Origin: Capronia americana
Lineage: Eukaryota; Ascomycota; Eurotiomycetes; Chaetothyriales; Herpotrichiellaceae
Assembly: GCA_016110215.1 (NCBI GenBank)
Contig: JADWQD010000012.1
Span: 1,178,001-1,242,000 of the forward strand
DNA: 64,000 nucleotides
Direction: 5' to 3'
Part shown: positions 32,415-43,956 of the stretch, piece by piece
Numbering within the stretch: the first letter of the stretch is position 1
Layout: every line of letters starts with the position of its first letter
The notes under the pieces: model-generated
The model's input: only the letters and a program-made list of their open reading frames with translations
The model's database searches: none
Told to the model about the DNA's origin: nothing
Made by a program: the position numbers and the translations under genes

Positions 32415-34430
32415 TCAATGAACACTAAATCTCCCCGTCCCAGCCGTGATAGCAGGTGGTCTCGGCGCCGATGCGTTGAAGTATGCTCTCGAAGTCAGTG
32501 GCGAAGAGCCCGGATCACGTACAGTGCCCATAATGTCTTTGTCCTTCCCGGGCTGATCCTTTGACTCGGGATGCCGCCTCATATCGAGCGGACTTGCAGA
32601 GTGGATGCGGAAGTTATGTAGCGCAGACGGTCCTGCCTGAACGTCCTTAGTGGCGCTGTTCTGCCCATCTTGAGGCGTGTTGATTGCTGAGGACGCTTGG
32701 GCCGAAGCTGAAGGGTCGGCTATGGTAGATGCTGATCCTCCTGGGGGCTGTAGGTTGTCGGTCATATTTCTTTGTTGATTTGCTGGCGTGAGAAATTCGT
32801 TCATGGGTGAGCGATTCGAGTTCTGCCGGCTCAGACGATGAATAGGATGTTGAGGATTAGCCCAGGGAGTCTGTTCAAGGAATTGCTCTTCGGCTTGTGG
32901 CCCGGACATCTGTGATTGTATTGGTGGGCGCTGGGCGGGTCTGGCAGGTCGAATTTGCGTGGGTGAAATCTACAAAGCTGTTAGTTTTGACGCGTTCGTG
33001 CATGGCTGCCAAGGTAAACGTACTCCCATCTTCTGGATGTCATCTTCAACATCCTTCTGCCTGGATGGCTCAAGCTCTGGCGCAGCAGGAAAACCGACGT
33101 ATTTAGCCACGCCTGACAAAATCGAGACTTCTTTGTTGTAAGCGGTTTGCTGTAGGATTTGCTGTGATCTCTTCTCTGGGAACGGGATGGTGAAACTGGG
33201 TATCGAGTAATCGGCTTTGAATCTATCACGCTGAATTCGGTAAAAGTGCTCGCTGATGCGTTCAAGATGCCGCTCTCTGATGTCTCTGACGGTCTGGAAG
33301 TATTGGCTGTGAATCTGACTTCGCTCCGCAACAGCCCTGGTCTTCAAGGCTCCGATCTTGTAAACGAGCAGCTTCTGCTCGACTTGGAACTTTTCGTCGC
33401 GGTACTTCTGTACCACTTCGACCTGACGTATCAGCTCGGGATGAGCTGGCTTGGGTTCTTGCAGGAGCTGTAGCTCATGATTGATGGCGGCTATCCGTTC
33501 GTCGTAAAGGCGATCCCTCAATGTTGCAAACTGCTTCTCAATGGCCATCAGCGAGTCCATGGCCGCCATCCGTCTGGCATGTTCTTCTTCACTCTTCAGG
33601 GCGGCCTCGGCATCGTTCTCATCCGCATCAGCAGGCTCCGAGTATTCGGCAGCTTCGGCGTCCTCTCCCTCTTCCGGCTGCGGCTCTTGTATGACAGGAT
33701 CTTTTGTTTTTCTCCTCAGCCGACTCCTGCTTTGGCCCTTCGAGTCTTCGCTAGTATCAGTCTTCTCGATCTCTTTCTGCTCTTGTTCAGGGACTCCTGG
33801 TGCGTCTTCGTCTTGTTCAGGGACTTCCACCTCAGGTTCAACATTCAGTCCGCCGGTCTGGGGACCAGGAGCTTCGTCCCCGTCATTGTCTGGTTCCGAT
33901 TTCTCGTCATCAGTGTCGGGTGACCCTGGCCGCCGTCGTCTTTGTGGTCTCGGCGCCTCCTCAAGGTCTGATCCACTCTCTTCTCGTTTACGTTTGTTGG
34001 GGGACATTGGGCCAGCGGGCACGGCGTCAGTTGGGGGTTCTTCATCCGCGTCTGGGCCGTCGCTTAACGGATCGTCATTGTCCGAGTCGGCGTGGGAGGA
34101 TATTGGAGAAGAAACCACGCTTCCCGTCAAGCTCTCGATTTCAGGCCTCATGTCTACATCTTGTCGTTGGGAAAGCTTGCTGGGGCTGATCTCAAAGGGC
34201 TTCTTCTTGGCCAGATTTTCTGGTGTGACTTGCAGTCGCTCAGTCTCAGCCTCAGAGTCGGCATCCTCCGGCGGTGTAGGCTCTAATTCTTCGTCTTCGC
34301 CATCTTCGAGGTCTTCATCTAGCTCGCTAAGGCTACTCGACCGATCGTCCTCCGAGAGGGGTTCTTCTTTGGTGGCAGTGGTCGTGGTGGCATGAGAGAG
34401 GGCGAGGAGGGAATCAGCCGCCAGGTCCAT
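32415..34430 (-). CDS. DEP1: Sds3/Dep1-like subunit of the Rpd3L histone deacetylase complex
   Basis: Exons 34430-33024 and 32969-32415 give 653 residues; intron gtacgt, branch actaac, acceptor tttgtag. The family joins the Sin3-Rpd3 large deacetylase complex in the nucleus. The Sds3-like domain lies about residues 275-420: EEHARRMAAMDSLMAIEKQF, YDERIAAINHELQLL, FQVEQKLLVYKIGALK and SQYFQTVRDIRERHLERI. An acidic region of about 270 residues with SSLSELDEDLEDG comes first and is typical of Dep1 rather than Sds3. The C-tail is Pro/Ser-rich. It shares a divergent promoter interval with NOP12. Confidence 0.85.
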
Positions 34431-35276
34431 GGGTGGTGCGGAGGAGAACTCGGTGACGAGGTGCCGCTGAAAGGCGTGGTGAGAAGCTTTTTACTCTGGG
34501 AAATGCCCAGCAATGGAGCTGCGAAAGTCGGGAAATGATAGCTTCTAGCGACGACGTCGGTGGTCAGCAAAGTTCAAGGCATTTTGCAGAACCAGGAACT
34601 TTGGCTCGTCTCATGACCGTGAATCTTCTTACCGGGTTGGAGTTAATGTGTGTCGGTCACACTCGCATCGTGGTCAATTTGGTCTTGCGCGCTAAGTGAC
34701 ACCAATGGCTTTGGCGCACAGTGACTGCACTCGACAGTCTAACCGTTCGTTGTCGATTCCTGACACCCAGCTCTTTGCATGTATGTGTATAGACGGCTTG
34801 CGATCGCTCGAGGGGCTGAGGGTGGGAGTGACTGTCAGTAGACGGCTGCCGGCGGGGCAGGGATGATGATCTGTGGACGATGCGCGGGTAGAAAACCGAT
34901 GAAATGCGGGAGGCGATGCGACGAGGATCGTTCGAGTATCTCTAGGAAGTCAAGGAAGGCGAGACAGAACAGCAAAGTGAATCAAGTTGTCGACGTCGCA
35001 GGTTGCAGAAGGCCAGGAGGAGCAGTCAGTCTTGCAGCGTGTTGGCGTCGGTGGAGAAACGCAGCCCCAGAGATGCGTTTTCCTTCCTCCAGGGCACAAA
35101 GGGACGCTGCGACCTGAATCATGGGCTTTGTGCACGATGTCATAGGCGCGATTCGTTTTTCCGGCTTAGCCCCGGCGATAAACCACATGCACCACGCTTA
35201 TCCCCATTTGCACTTTTCTGCCAAACCACCCAAAATTTCTTGGACTGGGGAATCATTGTGTCAATTGTTGCGCAAC
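34431..35276. promoter_or_regulatory. Shared divergent promoter interval, DEP1-like / NOP12
   Basis: 846 bases between the divergent start codons of a deacetylase subunit gene and a ribosome-biogenesis gene. No TATA box or other gene was seen. Confidence 0.5.
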
Positions 35277-36864
35277 ATGTCCAAATCCAAGGAGATGAAA
35301 GCTGCAGAGGCGGCTATGCCTCCCACAAAAGCTGCTGCCAAACTTGGGGCCACAGACGGTTCGGTCGATCCTGCGCTTGCATCTCTGTTTGCTTCAAGTG
35401 TAGGTTAATCAGTACACACGCTTTCACTTCGTCCCCGCTGACCATGTTGCATAGTCTGGCCCAGTAAAGGTACCGAACAGAGTAGTGCAACCGACAAAAG
35501 CAGCTCCTGTGCCAAAGAACACCGCCGTGGAAGATGAAACATCATCATCCTTAGACACCGATTCCTCCCCAGACGATGAGGGAGACGGAGTGGAGGACAG
35601 CGATGACGACTCCGAGGCTGCAGATGGTGTCTCTGAGGACGAGACTCCACAGGTAGCTATAGAACGGCCGAGTGGAGCAGACAAGCCACGGAAACGGAAG
35701 CGCAACGCGGAAGAGGACGACGTCGAGGAAGCATACTTCAAGCGCCTACAGCGAGAAGAGGACAAAGAGACGCAACAGAAGCAAGCAGGGCAGGATGCAA
35801 ACGACGCGGATACGAGCTCTGATGAAGACGACGAAGACGACGATCCAGTCAGCGAACCGTCCGAAGTCGAAGTCCCTCTCCGCCACGAAATTTTTGACAA
35901 AAAGCTCAACGACCAAGGCAAACTCAGTCGTACGGTCTTCCTAGGAAACGTCTCCACCGAAGCTATTAAAACAAAGCACGCCAAGCGGACACTCACTCGC
36001 CATCTGCGTTCCGTATTGAAAACTCCCGCTAAAGGCAAACGACTAGGAAAATTCGAGTCAATTCGATTCCGCTCCACCGCATACACTGCCAAATCCGGCC
36101 CCAAGAAAGCCACCTACGCGAAGAAGGAGCTCATGGACGCGACCACGACCAGCACAAATGCCTACGCTGTATTCACCACCGAGGCTGCAGCAGAGCACGT
36201 TGCAAAAACCCTGAATGGAACCGTCGTCCTCGACCGCCACCTGCGGGTCGACTACCTTGCTCGGCCTCTCCCCATCGACCACAAACGCTGCGTCTTCATC
36301 GGCAACCTCAGCTTCGTCAACGAAGAAACTCAACCTACAGACGGAAACGAGAATCGACGACCCACGGCGAAACAACCCGCCGACGCCGAAGAAGGCCTAT
36401 GGCGCACGTTCGGCAAGTGCGGAGCCGTCGAATCTGTCCGGGTCGTCCGCGATCAAGAAACCCGCGTGTCGAAAGGATTCGCTTACGTGCAATTTAAGGA
36501 TGAAAACAGTGTAGAAGCCGCGTTGCTTATGAATGACAAGAAATTCCCGCCCATGCTACCCAGGAAGTTGAGGGTGATGCGCGCGAGGAAGACCAAGGTC
36601 AAGACGTCGTCCAGACTGCCATCGGGAGGCAAGTTTCCCAGTAAGAGCTCCATGGCGAGAGGGAGGGCAGGGAAACCGCTTGTCTTCGAGGGCCATCGGG
36701 CGAGCGAGAGCGGCGGCGGCGGTGGGAAGAAAGGCAAACCACAGAGTCTCACGGATAGAAAGATGGAGAGGAATAAGAAGCGACCGGACTCGAAGAGCGC
36801 GAGGCGAGGTGCACAATTCAAGCGTGCGCAGGCGAGGAATCGAAATCCGGGCCAGGGAAAGTGA
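35277..36864 (+). CDS. NOP12: Nucleolar RNA-binding protein Nop12
   Basis: Exons 35277-35399 and 35455-36864 give 510 residues. Nop12 acts in 60S pre-rRNA processing (5.8S folding) in the nucleolus. The short first exon supplies the Nop12 start, with DPALASLFASS joined to SGPVKVP across the intron, a hallmark of the family. A Ser/Asp-rich acidic region follows, then RRM1 from about 199 (SRTVFLGNVS) and RRM2 from about 319 (RCVFIGNLSF; SKGFAYVQF). RRM1 is long because of basic inserts. The tail is Lys/Arg/Gly-rich (KPQSLTDRKMERNKK), a nucleolar-type signal. Confidence 0.95.
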
Positions 36865-37386
36865 CGGTACAGGCGTACAGAAGCGTCCGGGCACGCACGA
36901 GATGTAAATGTGCTTTCCACCGTATGAGCAGCAATGGGCGCAAAGATGCTGGCTGGCCTTCCCTCAGCGGTATGCAATAATTGATCCAGGCGAAGTGAGC
37001 TTGGAAACTCAATCTCGCACTTTTGAACGACTATCTGTTTCCGTCTCCGTCTCTGTCTCTCTGTTCGGGACCTCCCTCCCGATCAAGCACCGCACCTTGC
37101 ATCCAAACCGTCATGCCAACTCAGTAGTCCGCTTCCTTGCTGCATGCCAATGCATGCTTCGCTCCTGCCCTTCCACGTATCCAAAGACTCACAAGTCCTC
37201 GAGAGGAGACAGTCCAGGTCGAGAAGCGAACGATGCGGTGTGAGACAAACGCCGCAGTTCGAACAGAAAGTAGCTAGGTACGAGCGAGCAGAGCAGAGCA
37301 GAGCCTTTGTGGTCATGTACATAGATCAACTATACAGAGGGTATGTAAGCCTATGTCACATCAGGACTGCGAATAAATTGCATTGA
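36865..37386. other. Convergent 3' interval
   Basis: Between NOP12 and the NLR gene. Contains a pyrimidine-rich tract (ccgtctccgtctctgtctctctg at about 37040). No gene seen. Confidence 0.5.
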
Positions 37387-40300
37387 TCATGAACGAGATG
37401 CTTTACATCCATGTATACCTAGGGATTCATTCTCATTGGCGTCACCCTCACCCTCACCCTCGCCCTCGCCCTCGCCCTCGCCCTCGCCCTCGCCCTCGCC
37501 CAGCGCGTCGACCAGCTCTTTGATACCCAGAATCTCGGGACTCCTGCTCCTCAATTCCTCGTCAGCCTCCTCTTGTATAGCGACGACGCTTCTCTTCTTG
37601 ACTTTGACTTTGCGTTCCTCATCTCGGAGGTAGGCCCAGACGTCCAGATGGGCCGATCTCTCAGCCCACATCGCCGCGGTCAACTTGAGGCGGTCTCTCG
37701 CAAGGAGATCAACGCCGTATTCCGTCACCAGCATTCGAACGATGTCCATATCGTTTTGGTGCGCTGCAATGTGTAGAGCCGTCATTCCTCGGTCATTTGT
37801 TGCTCCCGGGTTGGCACCGGCAGATAAGATGCGGCGGACGACGGCGACGCAGTGAGAAGACGCAGCTTTATGGAGCGGTGTCTGATTCGTATGTGTCCGC
37901 GTGTCGATCTTAGCGCCATGCGACAGACACAAGTCCACAAGCCCGACGTCGCCTAGCGACGCAGCAATGTGCAAAGCTCGCCAGCCGTGATAGCCTGTCG
38001 TTTCGATTGACGCTCCTTTGTGGAGCAGGTATTCGACAATAGACTTTTGGTTTTCTTGGACTGCGACGTGAAGAGGTGGTTGGCCGTCTTCGTCGAGTGC
38101 GTTGATAGAGTCTGGACTTTTGGCAAGAATGGCTTGGACGGCCGGCAAATCGCCCCTCTCAATGGCTGTGGTGAGCAAGTTCGCGCTGCTTGGGTCAGTC
38201 TTGCCTTGGGCCTCCCTTTCTGCGGCGCGGAGGTATTTGTGGGTGTCATAGTGAGCAGTGAAGAAGGCGACCTCTCGTGGCGTAGAGCCCTTTTTATCAC
38301 GAGAGACGAGTTGTGCTCGTTTGAGTTCGGTGTCCGAACTGTATTCGATGAGCATTTTCACGGTCCCTATATTTCCGGATCGAACGGCCAGGTGTAGGGG
38401 AATGTTATTCTTGAAGTCGGAGGCGAGAGCATTGGCTCCTCGCTCCAGAAAGAAGTGCACAGTCTCGGTGTGGCCTCCTCTCGCAGCGCGGTGCAGCGGT
38501 GTCCAAAGTTCGCGTCCTTTGTGGAACATGCTGCCGCCATTCTCGACGAGGTATGCAACAATGTCGATAAAGCCACCGGTGGCAGCATAGTCGAGTGGAC
38601 ACAGACCCTCCTTATCTTTCACGTGCACGAAAGCACCCGCCAGCACCAGCAGCTTCGCTATAGGTAGGTAGCCGCGGAGCGCAGCAATGTGCAGGGGAGT
38701 CGTTCCCTGACTGTTGGTGGCTGCCACCAATGCTCCTGCCTGCAGGAGTGTGGTGACCATTTCTTCATCGCCCTGTTCCACAGCCTTATGGAGAGGTGTG
38801 AAGCCCTTGGGCCCAGGAGAATCAAGCTGTTCTCGTCCATACTGAAGAAGGACGTTCACAACGGAGAGCTGTCGGTATGACACGGCCAAATACAAGGGCG
38901 TACTTTGGCCGTAGTTCACACCCAACACACTGGCGCCATGCTGGAGGAGGACTTGGGCAACCTCTTCGTGGCCAAAAAGTGCGGCTTCGTGTAGGGCTGT
39001 GCTTCCGTACACGTTGCGTGCATTTAGACGGAGATTAGGTTGGTTTTGCACGATCAAGATCTTCAGGAGTTCGGAGAGGCCAAATTGGGCTGCCAGCGAG
39101 ATGCCTGCACCACCCGAATAAGCCCAAGCCCATGTTTTCTCCTTCCAACTTCGCAGGCCAACCGCTCGGAAATCACGCACCCGGGCCATAGTGATCATGG
39201 AAAGGCTGTTCGAAAGCAGAGGGACGGCTACATCCCTGATGTCCTCGGCGGTAACCTGGCGGGCATGGTGACCCCATTCGAGAGCCGCATACTCCAGGAG
39301 TGCAAAGTCGTCCAAAGCCTTGGCGAAATCTTCTCGCTTCTTGTATGGTAGATCTTTCATTGAATCAAGCATCAAATACTTGATACAGGTTCTGGTGATG
39401 ACAAGGTGGGCATCCTGGAAGAGTCCGTGGTTATGGTGGCACAGATACTCTTCTAATGAGTGGTGCACTAGGCGTATGAGCGAGCTCTCGTGGTCCACTT
39501 CGACGAGTCCGCAACAGCAGTCCACGAGAGTCCTGACAGAGGGGAAATTATCGCTCTCCAGATCGGTATCTTCGAGCCGCAAGGCCATGGCGTGCTGCAA
39601 TTCTGATAGCGACAGGGGCCTCCGGGCGTGAGACAACCACATCAATATCCTAAAGGCAAGATCTCGCCTTGCAACAGAGAGATTCGAGATCCGCTGTATC
39701 GTCGATTGGAAGGCATGAGTCAGATCGGTCGAGAGATGGCGCAACGTCCGTTTGACATCGGCTTTTGTGATTTGATCCAGTATCGTCTTGACTTGAAGAG
39801 CAGGCAACAAGAACAGGCCATTAGCGGTCTTTGTTAACGTGTCAAGGACTTGTGTTCGAAGCTCATCGTCCATCAGATCTTCCGAGTCAGGATGTTCGTC
39901 TATTGTTTGAGCGAGGAACCGACGAAGGTCTCCAGCATCTGCAAGAATCTCGATTGTCACCGGATCGTGGAACTTGCCCAGCAGGTTGAACGCGTGAGGT
40001 CTAGTGGTAGCAAGCAGCTTTACCGTGCTCCCAGATGAGGATCTAATAGCGGCAATGACATCGAAGAATCCTGCCCTTTGGCTCTGGCTATCTGCCTCAT
40101 CAAGAGCATCAATTATGATGAAGCAACGGGTGAAGGTCGCGACCACCCGGCGCGTGATTGCCAACAGATCGTGGAACCACGTTTGGTCTTTGACGGCATT
40201 CCTCGTTCGTTGATAAAACTCGGCAACGGCAGAAGGCACGTTTTCGCCATGAGAGCTGAGTTGGCGTAAAAGGGACCTGGCAAAAGCGGAAGGATGCTGT

Positions 40301-41247
40301 GACTGTTGTTCTGAATAGTCGTAATAGTAGTAGGCTACGGCGATGTCCTGGTCTTTGAATCTGGCTCGCAGAAAATCAACAATGTGTGAGGATAGTATCG
40401 ACTTCCCAGCTCCAGGTCCGCCAACACAGAGAAGGTCGTGACTCATACTTCTGTCTTCGATCCAATCGAGGAAATCGCGATGCTCGAGGAACCATCTTCC
40501 CGTGCCTTCAGCCCGTCGTACTTGGAGGTCGCGATGCTTGTGCAGTGACGAGACGGGGGCGAGCCAATCCAAGATATCCGTAGTCCTGCGTTCCTGTTCT
40601 CTTAGCTCGGCGAGTCGTGCAGCTTGGGAGATTTCGTTCATGTCCGCAGCGGTCTTTGCAAGCATTGGTACCAAGGCAATGATGTGCTCAAGTTGGGCGG
40701 CGCGCTTGGAAGACTCCTCGGTGGACAAGCCCATCTGCGCAGACAACTCACTTATCTTCTTTGAAACCTGGAGCATTTCTTGTAAGCCTTTTGTGGCATC
40801 TTCTGACGACTTCGATAAGAGGTTAAAGCCTTCAATGGTGAAAGCAAACTGGAAGGTCTGGCTGAACCGCCTGAGATTCTCCACCATGGACAGGACTTCT
40901 CTCTGCTCAAACGGCCATCTGAGCTGATCGATGGCGCGTGCAAATCTCCCACCATCAGACGGAGGCCTCAGTCGATCACCAATGCGCTCGATCCTCTGTC
41001 GACAATCTCGGATGGCTTTCGAGAGGACGGAGTAGCTGTCAAAAGATCTGCCAGCCGCCTTCTCGCTGTCCAGGAAATCCCGCAGGTTGCTGAGGACTTC
41101 ACCCAGCAGGAGCAATTCATCGTGCAGTTCTTTGACATTCTTGGCCCGCTCTTTGATGGCATTGACATAGATTGCTATCGTGCCACCAACCTGCAAGGCG
41201 AGGGTAACGAGACCAGCGATACTGCTGGCGACGGAGACACCGTCCAT
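37387..41247 (-). CDS. NACHT-ankyrin NLR-like STAND protein (1286 aa)
   Basis: A single-exon STAND NTPase. Residues 1-210 are a helical N-terminal domain (MDGVSVASSIAGLVTLALQV, then YVNAIKERAKNVKEL) like the SesA/HeLo-like domains of fungal NLRs. The NTPase has P-loop GGPGAGKS at 276-283 and Walker B FIIIDALDEAD near 376-386, followed by a TTRP sensor-like motif. A helical linker runs to about 720, then roughly fourteen ankyrin repeats, about 735-1240 (for example GSTALHEAALFGHEEV, GWRALHIAASLGDVGL). The protein ends in nine Gly-Glu dipeptides and a short basic tail. Such proteins act in self/non-self recognition and programmed cell death in fungi; this one's role is inferred only from architecture. 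Confidence 0.9.
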   Translation of the reverse strand: MDGVSVASSIAGLVTLALQVGGTIAIYVNAIKERAKNVKELHDELLLLGEVLSNLRDFLDSEKAAGRSFDSYSVLSKAIRDCRQRIERIGDRLRPPSDGGRFARAIDQLRWPFEQREVLSMVENLRRFSQTFQFAFTIEGFNLLSKSSEDATKGLQEMLQVSKKISELSAQMGLSTEESSKRAAQLEHIIALVPMLAKTAADMNEISQAARLAELREQERRTTDILDWLAPVSSLHKHRDLQVRRAEGTGRWFLEHRDFLDWIEDRSMSHDLLCVGGPGAGKSILSSHIVDFLRARFKDQDIAVAYYYYDYSEQQSQHPSAFARSLLRQLSSHGENVPSAVAEFYQRTRNAVKDQTWFHDLLAITRRVVATFTRCFIIIDALDEADSQSQRAGFFDVIAAIRSSSGSTVKLLATTRPHAFNLLGKFHDPVTIEILADAGDLRRFLAQTIDEHPDSEDLMDDELRTQVLDTLTKTANGLFLLPALQVKTILDQITKADVKRTLRHLSTDLTHAFQSTIQRISNLSVARRDLAFRILMWLSHARRPLSLSELQHAMALRLEDTDLESDNFPSVRTLVDCCCGLVEVDHESSLIRLVHHSLEEYLCHHNHGLFQDAHLVITRTCIKYLMLDSMKDLPYKKREDFAKALDDFALLEYAALEWGHHARQVTAEDIRDVAVPLLSNSLSMITMARVRDFRAVGLRSWKEKTWAWAYSGGAGISLAAQFGLSELLKILIVQNQPNLRLNARNVYGSTALHEAALFGHEEVAQVLLQHGASVLGVNYGQSTPLYLAVSYRQLSVVNVLLQYGREQLDSPGPKGFTPLHKAVEQGDEEMVTTLLQAGALVAATNSQGTTPLHIAALRGYLPIAKLLVLAGAFVHVKDKEGLCPLDYAATGGFIDIVAYLVENGGSMFHKGRELWTPLHRAARGGHTETVHFFLERGANALASDFKNNIPLHLAVRSGNIGTVKMLIEYSSDTELKRAQLVSRDKKGSTPREVAFFTAHYDTHKYLRAAEREAQGKTDPSSANLLTTAIERGDLPAVQAILAKSPDSINALDEDGQPPLHVAVQENQKSIVEYLLHKGASIETTGYHGWRALHIAASLGDVGLVDLCLSHGAKIDTRTHTNQTPLHKAASSHCVAVVRRILSAGANPGATNDRGMTALHIAAHQNDMDIVRMLVTEYGVDLLARDRLKLTAAMWAERSAHLDVWAYLRDEERKVKVKKRSVVAIQEEADEELRSRSPEILGIKELVDALGEGEGEGEGEGEGEGEGEGDANENESLGIHGCKASRS
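37445..37498. repeat. Hexanucleotide minisatellite coding for (Gly-Glu)n
   Basis: Nine tandem CCCTCR units, the last seven identical, lie in the NLR reading frame near its 3' end and encode the Gly-Glu tail. Unit length is two codons, so gain or loss of units keeps the frame. Confidence 0.95.
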
Positions 41248-41623
41248 GGCCGAGGCGTGAAACGCATGAATCGGGCGAAAGCATGGCTCGTCTCGCAGTC
41301 ACTGATTATTTCTAGTGTTTGATGATCACGAAACGATTTATAAGTGGAACCTGGTGGTCCTCCTGTTGGTGGCAAGGTCAGCACTTTCATACTGTAATTA
41401 CGAGTACAAGCAGCGTGACTGCAACCCTAGGGAGCCCTTAGTGGCCCCCACGGGCGGCGCCCGAAGCTTACCTAGGCATCCCTTGCATTCCTGTCCCCCG
41501 TCCATTTGGCCCGACTGCCCTGACTCGCGGCTCGCGCCTTACCTGCCTCGGGAGACCCAACGATCTGGAAGGGGCGCCTCGTCCTGTATACCACTCGCTC
41601 CAACGACAGTTAAACATGAGAGA
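41248..41623. promoter_or_regulatory. Divergent promoter interval, NLR / phosphoesterase
   Basis: 376 bases between the divergent starts of the NLR (minus) and the phosphoesterase (plus). No motif I can defend. Confidence 0.45.
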
Positions 41624-43563
41624 ATGAAAGGCAATGCTCTGCTGGCGCAGGTGCCTCTCGGCTCAATAAAGAGTCGCCTTCTCAGCATCCCCGCGGCATT
41701 GGTATTTTTCTGGATATTTGTTCTCTTATGGGGGGAACGTCGCGTCTTCGAACAAAGTGTTAGGCAGTGTCTTTGGCATCAGTGGGAGTCATGGGTGTGT
41801 GAAGCATCCCCTTTGCAGACAGACCCCGGTACTGACTATGCCAGCCGGCTCACACTCAACCTCATCATGTTCTCCTCGTCGCCGACCCCCAATTGGTGGA
41901 TCCGCATACATATCCTGACAGACCATGGCCTCTCTCAAGCTTGACTGTCCTCTACACGGACCTGTACCTCGGGCGCTCCTACCGGCTCCTACAAGAAAGA
42001 CTTCAACCGGACGCGACCCTGTTCCTGGGTGATCTGTTCGATGGGGGGAGAGAATGGGGTACGGCCGAGTCGAGCTCTCCGGAGCAACGATACAAGAAGT
42101 ATGGATCGCGGTTTTGGCTAAAAGAATACATTCGTTTTTCAAACATCTTCTTGCGCTCATGGTTCAGGGGCTCTTCAGTCTCGTCGGCCGAGCCCGCGGG
42201 CCGTCGCCTTCTGGCCTCACTCCCAGGGAACCATGATCTGGGCTTTGCGGCCGGTATACAGATGCCTGTGAAGGAGCGCTTCGATGCATATTTCGGGCCC
42301 CTGAACAGAATCGACATCATCGGCAACCACTCTTTCGTCCATCTCGATACTGTGTCTTTGAGTGCCATGGATCAGATCGATCCTAAGACCGGAAGCTCAG
42401 GGGCAGGAGATGGGAGTGCCGCCGCCACCGCTTCAAGCAAGATCTGGAAACCCGTCGAGGACTTCCTCACAGATGCGAGAACTATCAGAGCCAAAGCCAT
42501 CCAACATGCGTGCGAAACCAGATTCAACTGGAAGAGTCCTGCTCCACGGTCGCTTGTCCCGGAGGTACGACAAGCCGATGAAACTCAGTCCTCTAGGCCA
42601 CTTCAAAACCCGCTTTACCCAGTCAGCTCGTCACAATTCCCGACAATCATCCTCTCTCATATCCCACTGTACCGCTCGGGCGAGGCCAATTGCGGGCCTA
42701 TGCGAGAACGGGGCTCCGCCATCCCGCTACAGGCAGGGTACCAATACCAGAACGTTCTCACGCCCCTGATCTCCCAGGACATTGTCAAGCACTTGACTGC
42801 CGAGGAAATCACTATGATCTACTCGGGCGACGACCACGATTACTGCGAGATAGAACACAACGAATTTACCGGTCGCATCAGAGAAATCACGGTAAAGAGT
42901 ATGAGTTGGGCTATGGGCATCCGCAAGCCGGCTGTCCAACTCGTCAGCCTGTGGAACCCCGTCGACGTAGAGAAAGCCATGTCCGAGGACCCGAACCTCG
43001 CGACCCCAAGGGACACAGTCCAGAACCACATGTGTCTCCTGCCCGACCAATTGAGCATCTTCATACGCTACGGTCAAGTGGCAGGGCTAACGCTCATCAT
43101 CCTCCTCCTGAGCGCGCTTCGGTACAACCCCTCAGCCGCAACAGCTCAGGCGCAGCACGAGAAATCAGAACCCCTCCTCCCGACGTCTGAATCCCGCCGC
43201 CACGAATCAAACAGATCGAACAGCTCCTGCGTCCAGAGCGGCGGAACGTCAGGCTCACACTCACATCTCTCCACCCGCAAACCGGGCTACGGCCACGTCC
43301 CTGCCTCTTCGCGCACGGCCTCGCCCTTGCCCTCGAAGCCTCCGTACATCGAGCACGCCCGGACCGCGTACCACGTCGGACCCGAGGATCTTGCCGGCGA
43401 TGAAGATGACGACGACGGATGGGGCGTACCCAAACACATGGTCGCGATGGTGAAGCGGAAGAATCTCCCGCCGGCGACGAGACTTGCGCATTTCCGCCGT
43501 GCAGTGGGGCGGACTGTGTGGCCAGTGTTGGTGGTTTATATGTGGTTGCTATGGCGCGGTTGA
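41624..43563 (+). CDS. Cdc1/Ted1-type membrane metallophosphoesterase
   Basis: Exons 41624-41794 and 41845-43563 give 629 residues; intron gtgtgt, branch tactgac. Related proteins (Cdc1, Ted1, PGAP5) remodel GPI-anchor ethanolamine-phosphate in the ER or Golgi. An N-terminal anchor (SIPAALVFFWIFVLLWG) comes first, then the calcineurin-like core: VADPQLVDPHTYP, FLGDLFDGG, LPGNHD, ILSHIPLYR and GDDHDYC, in order. A DPQ replaces the usual DxH, as in this subfamily. A second membrane helix (GLTLIILLLSAL) near 460, a Ser/His-rich luminal or cytosolic stretch and a C-terminal hydrophobic end (WPVLVVYMWLLW) complete it. Which of Cdc1 or Ted1 is closer cannot be decided here. Confidence 0.88.
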
Positions 43564-43956
43564 TGTACTGTATCTGACTTGCTCGGGTGCAGGCAGATAT
43601 CCTGTACCAACATATCCTGTACTGTACCAAACACTAGCCTTGCTCGACGTGACTCAAGGAAAGGGCACAGAGACTTCAATGCTGGAAACCACAATGGTCC
43701 TCTGTGAATCAATTCATCGCGTGCTTTTGCTTTTCGCCAGTGAGATTTCTACTTGGCCGGGTATTCATAACTTCAAGGCAACGCTTGTGCCTTGACCTTG
43801 ACTCCTCGACTCGCCGGGGCCCGTGAAACCAGCTTATTGGTTCCAGTCAACTTCAACCATTGGCATGCACGAGAAGCCAGCCCCTGCAGCTTCGTGCTGT
43901 GTGCCTAAGGCTATTATATCAGGTAGTCATACATCGAATGTCGCCCCCGGCAAGTC
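43564..43956. other. Convergent 3' interval with a short direct repeat
   Basis: Between two converging genes. ATATCCTGTAC occurs at 43597-43607 and again at 43612-43622. No gene seen. Confidence 0.6.

Noticed and set aside
41315..41944. Plus-strand frame of 209 codons in front of the phosphoesterase
   Set aside because: It shifts frame relative to the conserved ADPQ block; the 41624 start and one intron restore the family N-terminus.
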